DNA of 64,000 bases from Halogeometricum sp. S1BR25-6 (GCF_031624495.1 NZ_JAMQOP010000001.1:1426001-1490000); one strand, 5' to 3'; positions 34,008 to 41,948 are shown, counted from the first letter of the stretch. Notes: a model not told the origin generated them from the sequence alone. Numbers and translations: made by a program.

Positions 34008-34185
34008 GGGGTCGTGGCCAAGCCCGGCATGGCGACTGACTCCAGAGGCGACGCGCCCGGGACGAAACTCCAGACTGATATACCGAGCGACCGACTGATC
34101 ATCGGTCGCGTTGACGACCCTCTGGAGTTCCGAGGCGCACACCGGAGATATCAGTCGATCGGGGGTTCAAATCCCTCCGACCCCA
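34008..34185 (+). tRNA. tRNA-Trp (CCA) with 104-nt intron
   Basis: Exons are 34008-34045 and 34150-34185, with discriminator A34185 and no encoded CCA. The acceptor stem GGGGTCG pairs perfectly with CGACCCC (34178-34184). The D arm is GCCAAGCCCGGCATGGC, the anticodon stem ACTGA pairs with TCAGT, and the anticodon is CCA at 34042-34044. The T arm is GGGGGTTCAAATCCCTCC. The intron interrupts after position 37, the archaeal place cut by the tRNA splicing endonuclease at a bulge-helix-bulge. Haloarchaeal tRNA-Trp is known to carry an intron of this length. The exact exon borders could move by one base. Confidence 0.95.
34046..34149 (+). ncRNA. tRNA-Trp intron, probable box C/D guide RNA
   Basis: In Haloferax the corresponding intron guides 2'-O-methylation of its own pre-tRNA (known). 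Here two nested perfect helices are visible: ACTCCAGA (34067-34074) with TCTGGAGT (34121-34128), and GCGACCGA (34087-34094) with TCGGTCGC (34102-34109) around a CTGATCA loop. Short CTGA boxes at 34075 and 34095 fit D-type motifs. The first arm repeats the exon anticodon-loop sequence, as expected for guide pairing. The box assignment is tentative. Confidence 0.65.
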
Positions 34186-34210
34186 CTTCTACTCCGAAAC
34201 TACGACCGAC

Positions 34211-34232
34211 GAGCACTGCGTAGCGTGTGCTC
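34211..34232 (+). terminator. Hairpin downstream of tRNA-Trp
   Basis: GAGCAC (34211-34216) pairs with GTGCTC (34227-34232) across a 10-base loop, 25 bases after the tRNA end. There is no following T-run, so use as a terminator is only suggested by position. Confidence 0.3.
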
Positions 34233-34256
34233 CTCACGCGTTTCGAGGTGTCGAAC

Positions 34257-34330
34257 GGAGGGGCGGATTCGAACCCGGAGGACAAGCGACGCGGGTTCTC
34301 GCGGTTCACGTTCTCCCGGACACCTCTACC
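34257..34330 (-). pseudogene. tRNA-like relic (tRNA-Ser-like)
   Basis: On the minus strand the segment begins GGTAGAGGTGTCCGGGAGA, passes a CGAGAA anticodon-loop-like stretch, and ends with a T-loop GGGTTCGAATCC and CCCCTCC. The order of D arm, anticodon region and T arm is tRNA-like and closest to tRNA-Ser, but the acceptor pairs in only four of seven positions and the T stem has mismatches. Near-flanking GAGGTGTC (34245-34252) and GACACCTC (34319-34326) are exact inverted copies. Probably a decayed tRNA gene fragment next to tRNA-Trp. Confidence 0.35.
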
Positions 34331-34455
34331 GAACCCCCGCCCTTCGGAGCGCTCGCTCTTTGCTCTTCTATCGGTTCCGCCGCGAACCGATGGCTAACTC
34401 TCACCGAACGGGAATTCGCTCAAGGGTCATCCCCCTCCGACGCCTCACAGCGGTA

Positions 34456-34798
34456 ATGACAGATATCGGGGTCGTGGACGCGGGTGCGAGCGAGGGGGCC
34501 ACCGACGGACGCGAGAGGCGCATGGACGAAGAGACGCTCCTCGTGACTCTCGTCGAGCGGATAGCCGGGGCGCTCGGTCGGGACCCGACCGACCTCCCGC
34601 CGCTGTCGAGGGAGGTAGACTTAGAGGCGGTCGCGGCGCTCGGGACGCGGCCGGGGACGACGGTCAGTTTCGAGGCGCACCGCTGTGCGGTGTTCGTCGG
34701 GAGCGCCGGGGACGACGGTCAGTTTCGAGGCGCACCGCTGTGCGGTGTTCGTCGGGAGCGCCGGGAACGTCTCGGTTTCGCGGCTCGACGCGGAGTAG
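34456..34798 (+). pseudogene. HalOD1-type output-domain gene disrupted by a 55-bp tandem duplication
   Basis: The frame from ATG 34456 reads MTDIGVVDAGASEGATDG, then a HalOD1 core (LVTLVERIAGALGRDPTDLP, LSREVDLEAVAALGTR, TTVSFEAHRCAVFVGSAG). At 34651-34760 a 55-bp unit occurs twice in exact tandem. Since 55 is not a multiple of three, the reading frame shifts after the first copy and runs on to 34965 into nonsense that overlaps the convergent gene. Removing one copy restores VGSAGNVSVSRLDAE and a TAG at 34796-34798, a normal HalOD1 ending. HalOD1 domains are haloarchaeal signalling modules. No upstream partner is seen. Confidence 0.75.
34651..34760. repeat. Exact tandem duplication, 2 x 55 bp
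   Basis: Copies are 34651-34705 and 34706-34760, identical at every base, and the first five bases of a third copy (CCGGG) follow. The repeat lies fully inside the HalOD1 coding sequence. Perfect identity implies recent origin or continuing slippage. Confidence 0.95.
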
Positions 34799-34834
34799 TT
34801 CGGACGGAGCGTCGGCCCGAATCCCGAAGGAGAA

Positions 34835-35617
34835 TCAGTCGGCCAGTTCAGCGTGGGGGCGGTCGAACTCCACGTCGGTCCCGTCTTCGCGGCAGACTTC
34901 GAGGGCGTGCTTCGCCGCGAATCCGGCGTCGTGCGCCGTGGCCCCGGTGCCGACGCCGACTTTGAGTTCGACGCCGGCCTCCTCGCCGACGTGGCGAATC
35001 GCGTCACGGTAGTCCTCCTCGGTCATGGCCGGACAGATGGAGATGATGTTGTCGCCGCCGACGAAAAAGGAGAGCGCGCCGTCCTCCTCGCGGAGGTAGC
35101 GCATCAGCGTCGCGTAGCCCTGCTCGATCTGGATGAACGAGTCGAACTCGTTGAGTCGGTCGGTGTACTTGCCCGTCGCGTCGTTCACGTCGAAGTGGGC
35201 GATCTGGAGGTCCTCGACCGCGCGTTCGGCGTCCGGAAGAGTGCTCCCCGAGAGCACCTCGCGGCGGTCGCCGTCCTGCGCGCTGCCGGCCGTCTGGAGG
35301 CCGGCGGTGCTCGCTTCGAGCGCCTCGATGGGCGAGGGGTCGACGCCGACGCCGAGGCTTATCGTCACCGGATAGCGGTTGCCGATGGTCTCCTGCAGCA
35401 GTTCGTGGTCCGCGTCGTCGAGGCCGTTCGTGACGGCCACCATGTTGTCGAAGCGGGTGAAGAAGACGTAGCCGTCCCGGCTCCCGACGAACTGCGCGAG
35501 GTCCGCGAACAGCCGCGACTGGAGCGTCTGGAGGTCCATCTCTCGGCGCGGCTCCGGGGTGACGGTCCACGGACCGTAGTTGTCTATCTGAATTAACGAG
35601 AGCTGCGTATTCGTCAC
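34835..35617 (-). CDS. gch3: GTP cyclohydrolase III
   Basis: 260 residues. Forms FAPy-GMP from GTP, the first archaeal step towards riboflavin/F420-type flavin precursors. The sequence shows the two GGDEF-like halves typical of GCH III: SRDGYVFFTRFDNMVAVTNG and DGALSFFVGGDNIISICPA, with the metal-binding Asp in each, plus LGVGVDPSPIEA and KVGVGTGATAHDAGFAAKHA. The start is taken as GTG 35617 (MTNTQLSLIQIDNYGPW), since family members begin exactly there; an upstream TTG at 35629 is less likely. Convergent with the broken HalOD1 gene. Confidence 0.92.
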   Translation of the reverse strand: MTNTQLSLIQIDNYGPWTVTPEPRREMDLQTLQSRLFADLAQFVGSRDGYVFFTRFDNMVAVTNGLDDADHELLQETIGNRYPVTISLGVGVDPSPIEALEASTAGLQTAGSAQDGDRREVLSGSTLPDAERAVEDLQIAHFDVNDATGKYTDRLNEFDSFIQIEQGYATLMRYLREEDGALSFFVGGDNIISICPAMTEEDYRDAIRHVGEEAGVELKVGVGTGATAHDAGFAAKHALEVCREDGTDVEFDRPHAELAD

Positions 35618-35702
35618 GTTCAGAGACAAGGAGTTCGAGCATATCGTTCTTTGGTTGTACGCGCGAACGCGCCGCTACTCGACGTTCCCGACGCCGAGTC
35701 GC

Positions 35703-35981
35703 TCACTCCGCGGTCGCGCGCCGCCGGCGGACGTACCTGTCGTGCGCCACGTCGAGCGTTATCCAGACCACCACCCAGGTGAGGATGCCGACGAACGTGA
35801 CAACCGTCGTCGAGAGCAGGGGGAGGAGGCTCGCGAGGCCGACCAGCACGGAGTACGTGAGAAATACCGCGAGCACCGCGACGCCGAGGCCGACGGCGCC
35901 GCACGCGTAGTGGCTCCGCGCTCCCGGCACATACGGCTCCGCCGAGGGGTCCTCCTCCGTTCGCACGACGAAGACGTTCAT
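35703..35981 (-). CDS. Small membrane protein, 92 aa
   Basis: 92 residues starting MNVFVVRTEEDPSAEPYVPG, with a short soluble N-terminus and then two or three membrane helices (GLGVAVLAVFLTYSVLVGLA, TTVVTFVGILTWVVVWITL), ending in a basic tail DRYVRRRRATAE on the cytoplasmic side. ATG 35981 has an AT-rich promoter stretch (AATTATATG on the minus strand) about 25 bases upstream. No family recognised. Upstream of GTP cyclohydrolase III on the same strand with an ~85-base gap. Confidence 0.65.
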   Translation of the reverse strand: MNVFVVRTEEDPSAEPYVPGARSHYACGAVGLGVAVLAVFLTYSVLVGLASLLPLLSTTVVTFVGILTWVVVWITLDVAHDRYVRRRRATAE

Positions 35982-36091
35982 AATTAATAGTCGGCAGCGG
36001 AGCATATAATTGTTACCGATACGCACGGGCCGAACCGGCGAGGCGCGGCTATCCCCATCGGTTAAGCCCGAACGGCCCCCAGGTGGGAGCG

Positions 36092-36880
36092 ATGAACTTC
36101 CGAGGCGTCGTCCTCGACGTGGACGGCACGGTGGTGCGCGGGGACGAACTGATTCCGGGCGCGCGGGACGGACTGGACGCCCTCGCGGCCGCCGGGGTGA
36201 CGCGCGTGTTCGTCTCGAACAATCCGACGAAACCCCCGGAAGCGTACGTCGACCGCTTCGCCGGCGTCGGCGTCGAGGTGTCGCCCGAGGAGGTGATCAC
36301 CGCCGGGTCGGTGACGGCCCGGTACCTCCGCGAGGAACGACCCGACGACGACCTGTACGTCGTCGGCGAATCGGGCTTAGTGGACATCCTCACCGACGCC
36401 GGCCTCTCGGTCGTCGGCGCCGACGATTCGCCCGACGCACTGGTGGCGTCTATCGACCACGAGTTCGACTACGACGCGATGTGTCAGGCGCTCTGGACGC
36501 TGTCGGACGACGACGTGGGATTCGTCGGCACCGACCCGGACGTGGTCATCCCCGCCGTCGGACGCGACGTACCGGGGTCGGGGGCGGTTATCAACGCCAT
36601 CGCGGGCGTCGCCGAACGCGAACCCGACGCGGTGCTCGGGAAACCCTCCGAGACGGCGCGCGAGATGGCGCTCGAACGCCTCGGCGTCCCGGCCGAATCC
36701 GTTCTCGTGGTCGGCGACAGACTCAACACCGACATCGCCCTCGGCGAGCGCGCGGGCATGACGACGGCGCTCGTGAAGACCGGCGTCACCGACGACGACA
36801 CCCTCGCCGCGTCGTCGGTGACGCCCGACTACGTCCTCGATTCGCTCGGGGAGGTCGGTCGGTTGCTGGAGGAGGCGTAG
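36092..36880 (+). CDS. HAD-IIA family phosphatase
   Basis: 262 residues. Motif I DVDGT (Asp9 and Asp11, nucleophile and acid) is seen in VVLDVDGTVVRGDELIPGA. Motif II is FVSNNPTKPPE, the cap domain is the middle third, motif III Lys is in AVLGKPSETA, and motif IV is VVGDRLNTDIALGERAGM. This is the NagD/p-nitrophenyl-phosphatase type of the HAD superfamily, removing phosphate from small metabolites; the substrate is unknown. ATG 36092 is used, as the codon at 36083 adds three residues inside the promoter-proximal region. Followed by PfpI 65 bases later. Confidence 0.9.
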   Translation: MNFRGVVLDVDGTVVRGDELIPGARDGLDALAAAGVTRVFVSNNPTKPPEAYVDRFAGVGVEVSPEEVITAGSVTARYLREERPDDDLYVVGESGLVDILTDAGLSVVGADDSPDALVASIDHEFDYDAMCQALWTLSDDDVGFVGTDPDVVIPAVGRDVPGSGAVINAIAGVAEREPDAVLGKPSETAREMALERLGVPAESVLVVGDRLNTDIALGERAGMTTALVKTGVTDDDTLAASSVTPDYVLDSLGEVGRLLEEA

Positions 36881-36945
36881 GCGAGGGACGAGTTCGGACG
36901 AACGGTTAAGCGCTCGCCGGCCGTACTCCCAGTGGAGAGATACCA

Positions 36946-37536
36946 ATGGGCAAGAAGATACTCATGCTCGTCGGCGACTTCGTCGAGGACTACGAGACGA
37001 TGGTACCGTTTCAGGCGCTCGGAGCCGTCGGCCACGAGGTGGACGCCGTCTGTCCCGAGAAGAAGGCCGGCGAGACGGTGAAAACCGCCATCCACGACTT
37101 CCGGGGCGACCAGACCTACCTGGAGGAACGCGGCCACGACTTCGAGGTGACTGCGACGTTCGACGACGTCGACCCCGCCGACTACGACGCCCTCGTCGTC
37201 CCCGGCGGCCGCGCACCCGAGTACCTCCGAACCTACGACCAGGTGCTCGATATCGTCCGGCACTTCTTCGAGGAGGACAAGCCGGTGGCGTCGCTCTGCC
37301 ACGGACCGCAGATTCTCGCCGCCGCGGGCGTCCTCGACGGCTACGAGATGACGGCGTACCCCGCCGTCCGCGCCGAAGTCGAAGCGGCCGGGTGCGCGTG
37401 GACCGACGAGGTGACCGTCGACGGGAATCTCGTCACCGCGCAGGCGTGGCCCGACCACCCCGAGTGGTTGGCGGAGTTCTTCGACCTGCTCGGAACGGAA
37501 GTGACCGACCGGGAAGCCGCTCTCGCCGACGACTGA
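36946..37536 (+). CDS. DJ-1/PfpI-family protein
   Basis: 196 residues. Flavodoxin-like fold with the nucleophile elbow [15 protein letters not shown] (Cys118, His119) and the acidic partner in [11 protein letters not shown]. The PfpI class includes intracellular peptidases and glyoxalase/deglycase enzymes; the activity is not decidable from sequence. The C-terminus ([20 protein letters not shown]) is standard. Start ATG 36946 follows the HAD gene; a possible promoter TTAAGC lies about 40 bases upstream. Confidence 0.9.
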   Translation: MGKKILMLVGDFVEDYETMVPFQALGAVGHEVDAVCPEKKAGETVKTAIHDFRGDQTYLEERGHDFEVTATFDDVDPADYDALVVPGGRAPEYLRTYDQVLDIVRHFFEEDKPVASLCHGPQILAAAGVLDGYEMTAYPAVRAEVEAAGCAWTDEVTVDGNLVTAQAWPDHPEWLAEFFDLLGTEVTDREAALADD

Positions 37537-37628
37537 GACGGGCCGTAGCGGGACGGATTCCGAGCACCCCTCTCGGTCGGACGCGCAGCCCTCGCCACAG
37601 TTCTCCGATTGTGAATGTCTGACAAAGC

Positions 37629-37634
37629 TTTATA
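37629..37634 (+). promoter_or_regulatory. TATA-like box of the 56-aa protein gene
   Basis: TTTATA is centred 27 bases before ATG 37659, matching leaderless haloarchaeal promoters. Confidence 0.6.
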
Positions 37635-37658
37635 CCGGAGAGTGCGGTATGGAGTAGC

Positions 37659-37829
37659 ATGGAAGGTCAGCCGAACAGCCCGTACGTCTTCGACGGCGAC
37701 GGAGAACTACACGGACCGTACGTCTCGCGCGACGAGGTGGAAGAAACCCCTATCAGCGACCCCGAGGAGCGGGAAGTCGTGATCGTAGAGGGAGAAGCCA
37801 TGAGTTACCGGGCGTATCACCGACGCTGA
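37659..37829 (+). CDS. Small acidic protein, 56 aa
   Basis: A 56-residue frame starts MEGQPNSPYVFDGDGELHGP and ends MSYRAYHRR, with strong haloarchaeal codon use, many Glu and Asp residues, and a TATA box at the right distance. A stem-loop follows its stop by 6 bases. The two stretches GPYVSRDEVEETP and VVIVEGEAM look like strands of a small beta protein. No cysteines, no membrane segment. I do not recognise the family. Confidence 0.6.
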   Translation: MEGQPNSPYVFDGDGELHGPYVSRDEVEETPISDPEEREVVIVEGEAMSYRAYHRR

Positions 37830-37835
37830 CTCTCC

Positions 37836-37855
37836 CGCCCCGGACGGCCGGGGCG
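37836..37855 (+). terminator. GC-rich stem-loop after the 56-aa gene
   Basis: CGCCCCGG (37836-37843) and CCGGGGCG (37848-37855) pair perfectly around ACGG, followed by TCTCT. The position right after the stop suggests a transcription end signal. Confidence 0.5.
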
Positions 37856-37858
37856 TCT

Positions 37859-37944
37859 CTATAGTAGCGTCTGCAACTGTGTACTCATCCGACCGCACGC
37901 CGTCGTGCGGTCGAGTGTGTAATGACTTGTAGACGCGACTATAG
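37859..37944. repeat. 86-bp nested inverted repeat (MITE-like or structured RNA)
   Basis: The outer arms are CTATAGTAGCGTCTGCAA (37859-37876) and TTGTAGACGCGACTATAG (37927-37944), complementary at 16 of 18 positions. Inside lies a second, perfect stem: GACCGCACG (37891-37899) with CGTGCGGTC (37904-37912) around CCGT. ACTC/GAGT pairs extend the inner helix across a bulge. There is no coding frame. Terminal inverted repeats with a short core suit a miniature transposable element; a stable RNA is the other possibility. Confidence 0.55.
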
Positions 37945-38036
37945 TTCCCGTCTCACCCGCGGTTCTGAACCCGTTTTCGACGCTGTCGCTCCGCGAGCGG
38001 CGGCCGTAAAGAAGAGCGAGACGGAAGCGCGCGGCG

Positions 38037-38435
38037 TTAGAAGGCGTCGCCGTGGGCTTCGATTTCGGCGTGGAGTCCCTCGCGGAGCGCAGCGTGGACG
38101 TGACAGATGTCCTCGGCGCGGGAGACGATTTCGTCGAGGTCCTCGTCGTTGACGTCCTCCTCCACGTGGACGGAAAAGCGGATGGCTTCCAGGTCGTCGT
38201 CGTCGTTGATGTCGGCGTCGGCGTCGATCTGGACCTTGCCGATGTCCTCGTGGCCCGTCTTGTTGGCGCCGACGCGGAAGGCCGGCAGGAAGCACGACGC
38301 GTAGTCCGCGACGAGCACCTGGTTCGGGTCGGGACCCTCCTCGCCCGTGGCGTCGATGGTGAGTTCGAAGTCGCCGACCTGACTCGTGGAGGCGAAGCCC
38401 TCTTCGCTGACGGTGGAAGTTTCGATATCGCTCAT
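38037..38435 (-). CDS. OsmC-family protein
   Basis: 132 residues. The two catalytic cysteines of the peroxiredoxin-like OsmC/Ohr fold are present: Cys48 in LVADYASCFLPAFRVGA and Cys111 in AEDICHVHAALREG. The protein should reduce organic hydroperoxides in the cytoplasm. Between them lies an acidic beta region (IGKVQIDADADINDDDDLEA). Starts MSDIETSTVSEE at 38435; no operon partner; divergent from the surface-protein gene at 38580. Confidence 0.9.
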   Translation of the reverse strand: MSDIETSTVSEEGFASTSQVGDFELTIDATGEEGPDPNQVLVADYASCFLPAFRVGANKTGHEDIGKVQIDADADINDDDDLEAIRFSVHVEEDVNDEDLDEIVSRAEDICHVHAALREGLHAEIEAHGDAF

Positions 38436-38579
38436 GCGTCTCCACGGTCGAACGCCGCGGCCCTAAATGTTGCTCACCAGCGCGAGCGGTGCGACCGCTC
38501 CGTCGCCATCGAAATATCGCTCGTGATATTTTAGTTGCACAGCTATATATCGTTCTGGGGTAATTTCACGTATACAGCT

Positions 38580-40133
38580 ATGAAGGGAAATCGCGGCGGG
38601 GGCGGGGTATCGGGTGGTGGAGGCGTCGTCGTCCTCCTCGTACTGGTGATGGCGGTGACCGGCGGTATCACGTCTGCGAGCGCCGCGGCGTGTTCGGCCA
38701 CGGAGGCGGTGGACTGCCGACTCGCGGGCGGGTCGGCGGCCGCCGAATCCGCCGCTCGACAGACGTCGCCGGTCGGGTCGGCGGGCATCGTCGGCGCGCC
38801 GCCGCCGTGGGGAAACGGACCCGGTAGCAACGGACCGCCGGAAAAAACGAACGACGACGGCGACGAAGCCGACGAGGAGAACGAAGACGGGAACGACGGA
38901 GCAAACGGCGCGAGCGACGCCGATTCACCCCGAGGAGGTGACGCGCCGGGCAACGGCCACGGGGCCTCCACCGGGTCGTCTGCGCAGGGCGACTCCCCAG
39001 GGAGCGACGACGCCCCCGACCGAAGCGGCGAGGGGTCCGAACGAACGGGTGCCGACGCCGGCCGACCGACGAACGCGACTCACTCGGGCGAGGCCGCCGG
39101 GAACGGGAGTGCGGGTGCTGCCGCCCGCGCCCCGCCCGCGGCCGTCCCCGCGTCGGTGAACCTTACGGCCCGCGGGAGGGCGGCGGACCGCGACGAGACG
39201 GTCGTGAACGCGTCCGTCGGCGAGATTCGGCGGAACCAGCGCGTCAGCATCGACCTCGACGCTCGCCGGAACGCCCTTCTGAACCGCTCGAACGCCTCCG
39301 ACGTGGCCATCTCGACTATCGACCTGACGCCGACGCGGAACGGGTCGTTCACCATGAACCTCACCACGGCCGAGCGAATCGAAGGCTCCCCCGAGTTCGA
39401 GACCGACGACGGGGCGGAGACGCTGTCGCACATCCGCGTCGACCACTCCATCTCGAACGCCGAGGTGAACGGCACCGTCGAAATCGGGTTCGAGGTGTCG
39501 AAGGCGCGCCTCGGAAACGAGAGCGTCGCGCCCGAGAACGTGGCCCTCTACCGATACGAGAACGGGTCGTGGACGGAACTCCCGACCGACGTCGTCGGCG
39601 AGACGAACGAGACGGTCCGCTTCCGCGCGGCGTCGCCCGGCCTCTCCGAGTTCGCCGCCGGGGCGAAGCGCGCGCGGTTCACCGTCGAGACGGTCGACGT
39701 GGCCGTCGCGGAGATAACCGTCGGCGACGGCGTGCGGGTCCACGTCACGGTCGGCAACGACGGCGGCGCGGACGGGGAGTTCCTCGCCCAACTCATCCTG
39801 GACGGTCGGCCCGTCGAGGAGCGCTCGCTCACCATCGCGGCCGGCGGGCAGCGACAGACGCTGTTCGACCACGCCGTCGTCGACGCCGGCGAGTACGAGG
39901 TCCGGGTGAACGACGTCGTCGCCGGGTCCGTCGTCGTTCGCCGACCCGTCGAGGAGGGATCGACGGGCGGTGCGGAGACGGACGAGTCGGCCACCGAACC
40001 CGCGGCGACGGACGCGAAAACGACCGCGCCGACGGTGACCGGCACCGACGTCGCCAGTCCCGTGTTCCACCCGACGGCGCTCGTCTTCGTGGCGCTCGCG
40101 TCCGTCGTAGCGCGGGTCCGCCGCCGTCGCTGA
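38580..40133 (+). CDS. PGF-pre-PGF/CARDB-domain cell-surface protein
   Basis: 517 residues. There is a signal peptide (about 14-36), then ~130 residues of Gly/Ser/Asp/Asn-rich low-complexity linker. A beta domain with VSIDLDARRNALLNRSNASD follows, and then the PGF-pre-PGF pattern (GFEVSKARLGNESVAPENVA, YRYENGSWTELPTDVVGE, FRAASPGLSEFAAGAK). A CARDB-type adhesion fold (about 375-460: VHVTVGNDGGADGEFLAQLI) leads to a Thr/Glu linker and a C-terminal helix capped by RVRRRR. No PGF tripeptide is seen, so anchoring is by the helix. Several N-x-S/T sites suggest glycosylation. ATG 38580 lies 45 bases after an alternative start at 38535. Confidence 0.82.
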   Translation: MKGNRGGGGVSGGGGVVVLLVLVMAVTGGITSASAAACSATEAVDCRLAGGSAAAESAARQTSPVGSAGIVGAPPPWGNGPGSNGPPEKTNDDGDEADEENEDGNDGANGASDADSPRGGDAPGNGHGASTGSSAQGDSPGSDDAPDRSGEGSERTGADAGRPTNATHSGEAAGNGSAGAAARAPPAAVPASVNLTARGRAADRDETVVNASVGEIRRNQRVSIDLDARRNALLNRSNASDVAISTIDLTPTRNGSFTMNLTTAERIEGSPEFETDDGAETLSHIRVDHSISNAEVNGTVEIGFEVSKARLGNESVAPENVALYRYENGSWTELPTDVVGETNETVRFRAASPGLSEFAAGAKRARFTVETVDVAVAEITVGDGVRVHVTVGNDGGADGEFLAQLILDGRPVEERSLTIAAGGQRQTLFDHAVVDAGEYEVRVNDVVAGSVVVRRPVEEGSTGGAETDESATEPAATDAKTTAPTVTGTDVASPVFHPTALVFVALASVVARVRRRR

Positions 40134-40256
40134 CTCGATTCTCACTCGCTCTTCTTTCCGGCCAGAGGCGGTTGGATGTCACCGTTCGTCGTCGGAGATA
40201 GCCGACGCGCGGCGCGCGCGGGTTGCTCCCGTTCGTCGTCGGTCCCCGGGCGGCGG

Positions 40257-41948
40257 CTACCGTTTCGACCCGTCCGAGCCGTCCGACCCGTCCGCCCTGT
40301 CCGCGTCACCCGTTCGCCCGCCCGCGCTCCCTGCCTCGTCCGCGCGCAGCAGTCGAAGCGTGACGACGCTTCCGCGGGGGTCGTTCTCCGCGAACGCGAC
40401 GGACCCGCCGGAGCGACCGACGAGCCACTTCGTCACCCACAGGCCGATGCCGCTGCCGTGGTCGAGCGCCGTCTCCTCGCCCTCAACGAGCACCGACCGC
40501 TCGTGTTCGGGGATGCCGGGCCCGTCGTCCGCGACGGCGACCGTCGCCGTATCCCCGTCGGCGCTGACTGTGACGCCGACCGATGGGACGACCTCGTGGT
40601 GGACGCACGCGTTCTCGACGACGTTCCGGACCGCGTCCCCGATACCGGGGACGGCGCGGACGGCGAGGGAGTCGGGGACCGTCGCCGTCAGGTCGGCTTC
40701 GGGGTGATCCGCTCGGACGTCCGCGAGAGCGTTCTCCACGGCCTCGACGAGGTCCAGTGAGACGGGGTCGGTCGCGTCGAGGCGCCGGTCGAACACGCGC
40801 GCCTTCTCGCTGACCGTGACCAGTCGCTCGCCCCGCCGGAGTATCGTCTCGGCTGCTCGCGCCGTCTCCGGATCCCCCGTTCGTGAGGCGACGACGTCGG
40901 CGTAGCCGAGAACGACGTTCATCTCGTTTCTGACGTTGTGCCGGAGAACGCGGTTCAACACGTCGAGTCGCTGCTCGCGCTCTCTGATGGCCGTCTCACG
41001 CTCGTCGAGTCCGGTCGAGAGCGCGTTGAACCCGTCGCTGATTTGCGCCCACTCCTCGGCCGACCGCAGGTCGAGCGTGCGGTCGTACTCGCCCGCCCGG
41101 AGCGCCTCGAAGCCATCGAGTAGTCGCCGGGTCTGCCCGACAGTTGTGCGGTGTTCGGTCCACCACAGCAGTCCGACCAACAGCAGGACCAACAGCAGTC
41201 CCGCGCCCTGCGCGGCGCCGAGCGTCCGAATCCGCTCGTCGAGGGTCGACCGGTCGCGTTCGACGGCGACCGTCCACCCGTACGGCTCCACGGCGGCCCG
41301 TCCCGTCAGCGCGCGCTCGAACGGCTCTCGGCTCTCGTACAGCACCGCATCGCCGGCGCTGACGGTGACGCGCTGGTCGTGGCGCGCCAGCGGCGCGACC
41401 GGTTCGAGGAACGTATCCGTGGAGACGTACATCGAGGCCGCGAGCACGCCGACGACGCGCCCCTCGCGCAGTATCGGCGCGCTGACGACGACGAGATACT
41501 GGTCGCGCGCGGGGACGAACTCGGGGTCGGAAACGGACGACCCGCGGTAGCGGGCGGCGGTGAAGTACGCCTCGTCGCTCACGTCGGACCCGACGGTCGC
41601 CGCGCGGACCGTCTCGTCTATCTGGCCGTCGAACGCGAGGACGGTACCGTTCGCGCCGACGACCTGCACCGCCGAGAACCGGCTGTTGTCGACGATGCCG
41701 TCTATCACCGCCGCGTTGTTCGAGAAGTTCGACACCTCGGGTTGTGAGGCGACGTAGCCGATGTAGTCGGCGCGTTCGTCCAACGAGGAGGCTATCTGCG
41801 CCGCGCCGAGGGAGGCGGACTCCTCAACGGCCGACTCGCTGCGCTGGAGTTCCTCGTGCTTGTACAGTTCCACGCCGCCGTAGGTGGCGCCGCTCAGAAT
41901 CAGCGTGACCGCTACGAGCACGACGGCTAACTTGGTCTGTAGTTTCAC
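40257..41948 (-). CDS. Membrane sensor histidine kinase with extracellular Cache domain
   Basis: 563 residues. Helix 1 (about 8-24), a Cache sensor (35-240, with VVVSAPILREGRVVGVLAAS), helix 2 (about 248-263), HAMP-like linker (270-325), HisKA with His337 in VLRHNVRNEMNVVLGYA, then HATPase with NVVENACVHHE, DDGPGIPEHE and SGIGLWVTKWL. It should autophosphorylate in response to a small extracellular ligand. No response regulator is adjacent, as is common in haloarchaea. The C-terminus is a Gly/Ser/Asp-rich tail. Starts MKLQTKLAVV at 41948. Confidence 0.93.
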   Translation of the reverse strand: MKLQTKLAVVLVAVTLILSGATYGGVELYKHEELQRSESAVEESASLGAAQIASSLDERADYIGYVASQPEVSNFSNNAAVIDGIVDNSRFSAVQVVGANGTVLAFDGQIDETVRAATVGSDVSDEAYFTAARYRGSSVSDPEFVPARDQYLVVVSAPILREGRVVGVLAASMYVSTDTFLEPVAPLARHDQRVTVSAGDAVLYESREPFERALTGRAAVEPYGWTVAVERDRSTLDERIRTLGAAQGAGLLLVLLLVGLLWWTEHRTTVGQTRRLLDGFEALRAGEYDRTLDLRSAEEWAQISDGFNALSTGLDERETAIREREQRLDVLNRVLRHNVRNEMNVVLGYADVVASRTGDPETARAAETILRRGERLVTVSEKARVFDRRLDATDPVSLDLVEAVENALADVRADHPEADLTATVPDSLAVRAVPGIGDAVRNVVENACVHHEVVPSVGVTVSADGDTATVAVADDGPGIPEHERSVLVEGEETALDHGSGIGLWVTKWLVGRSGGSVAFAENDPRGSVVTLRLLRADEAGSAGGRTGDADRADGSDGSDGSKR

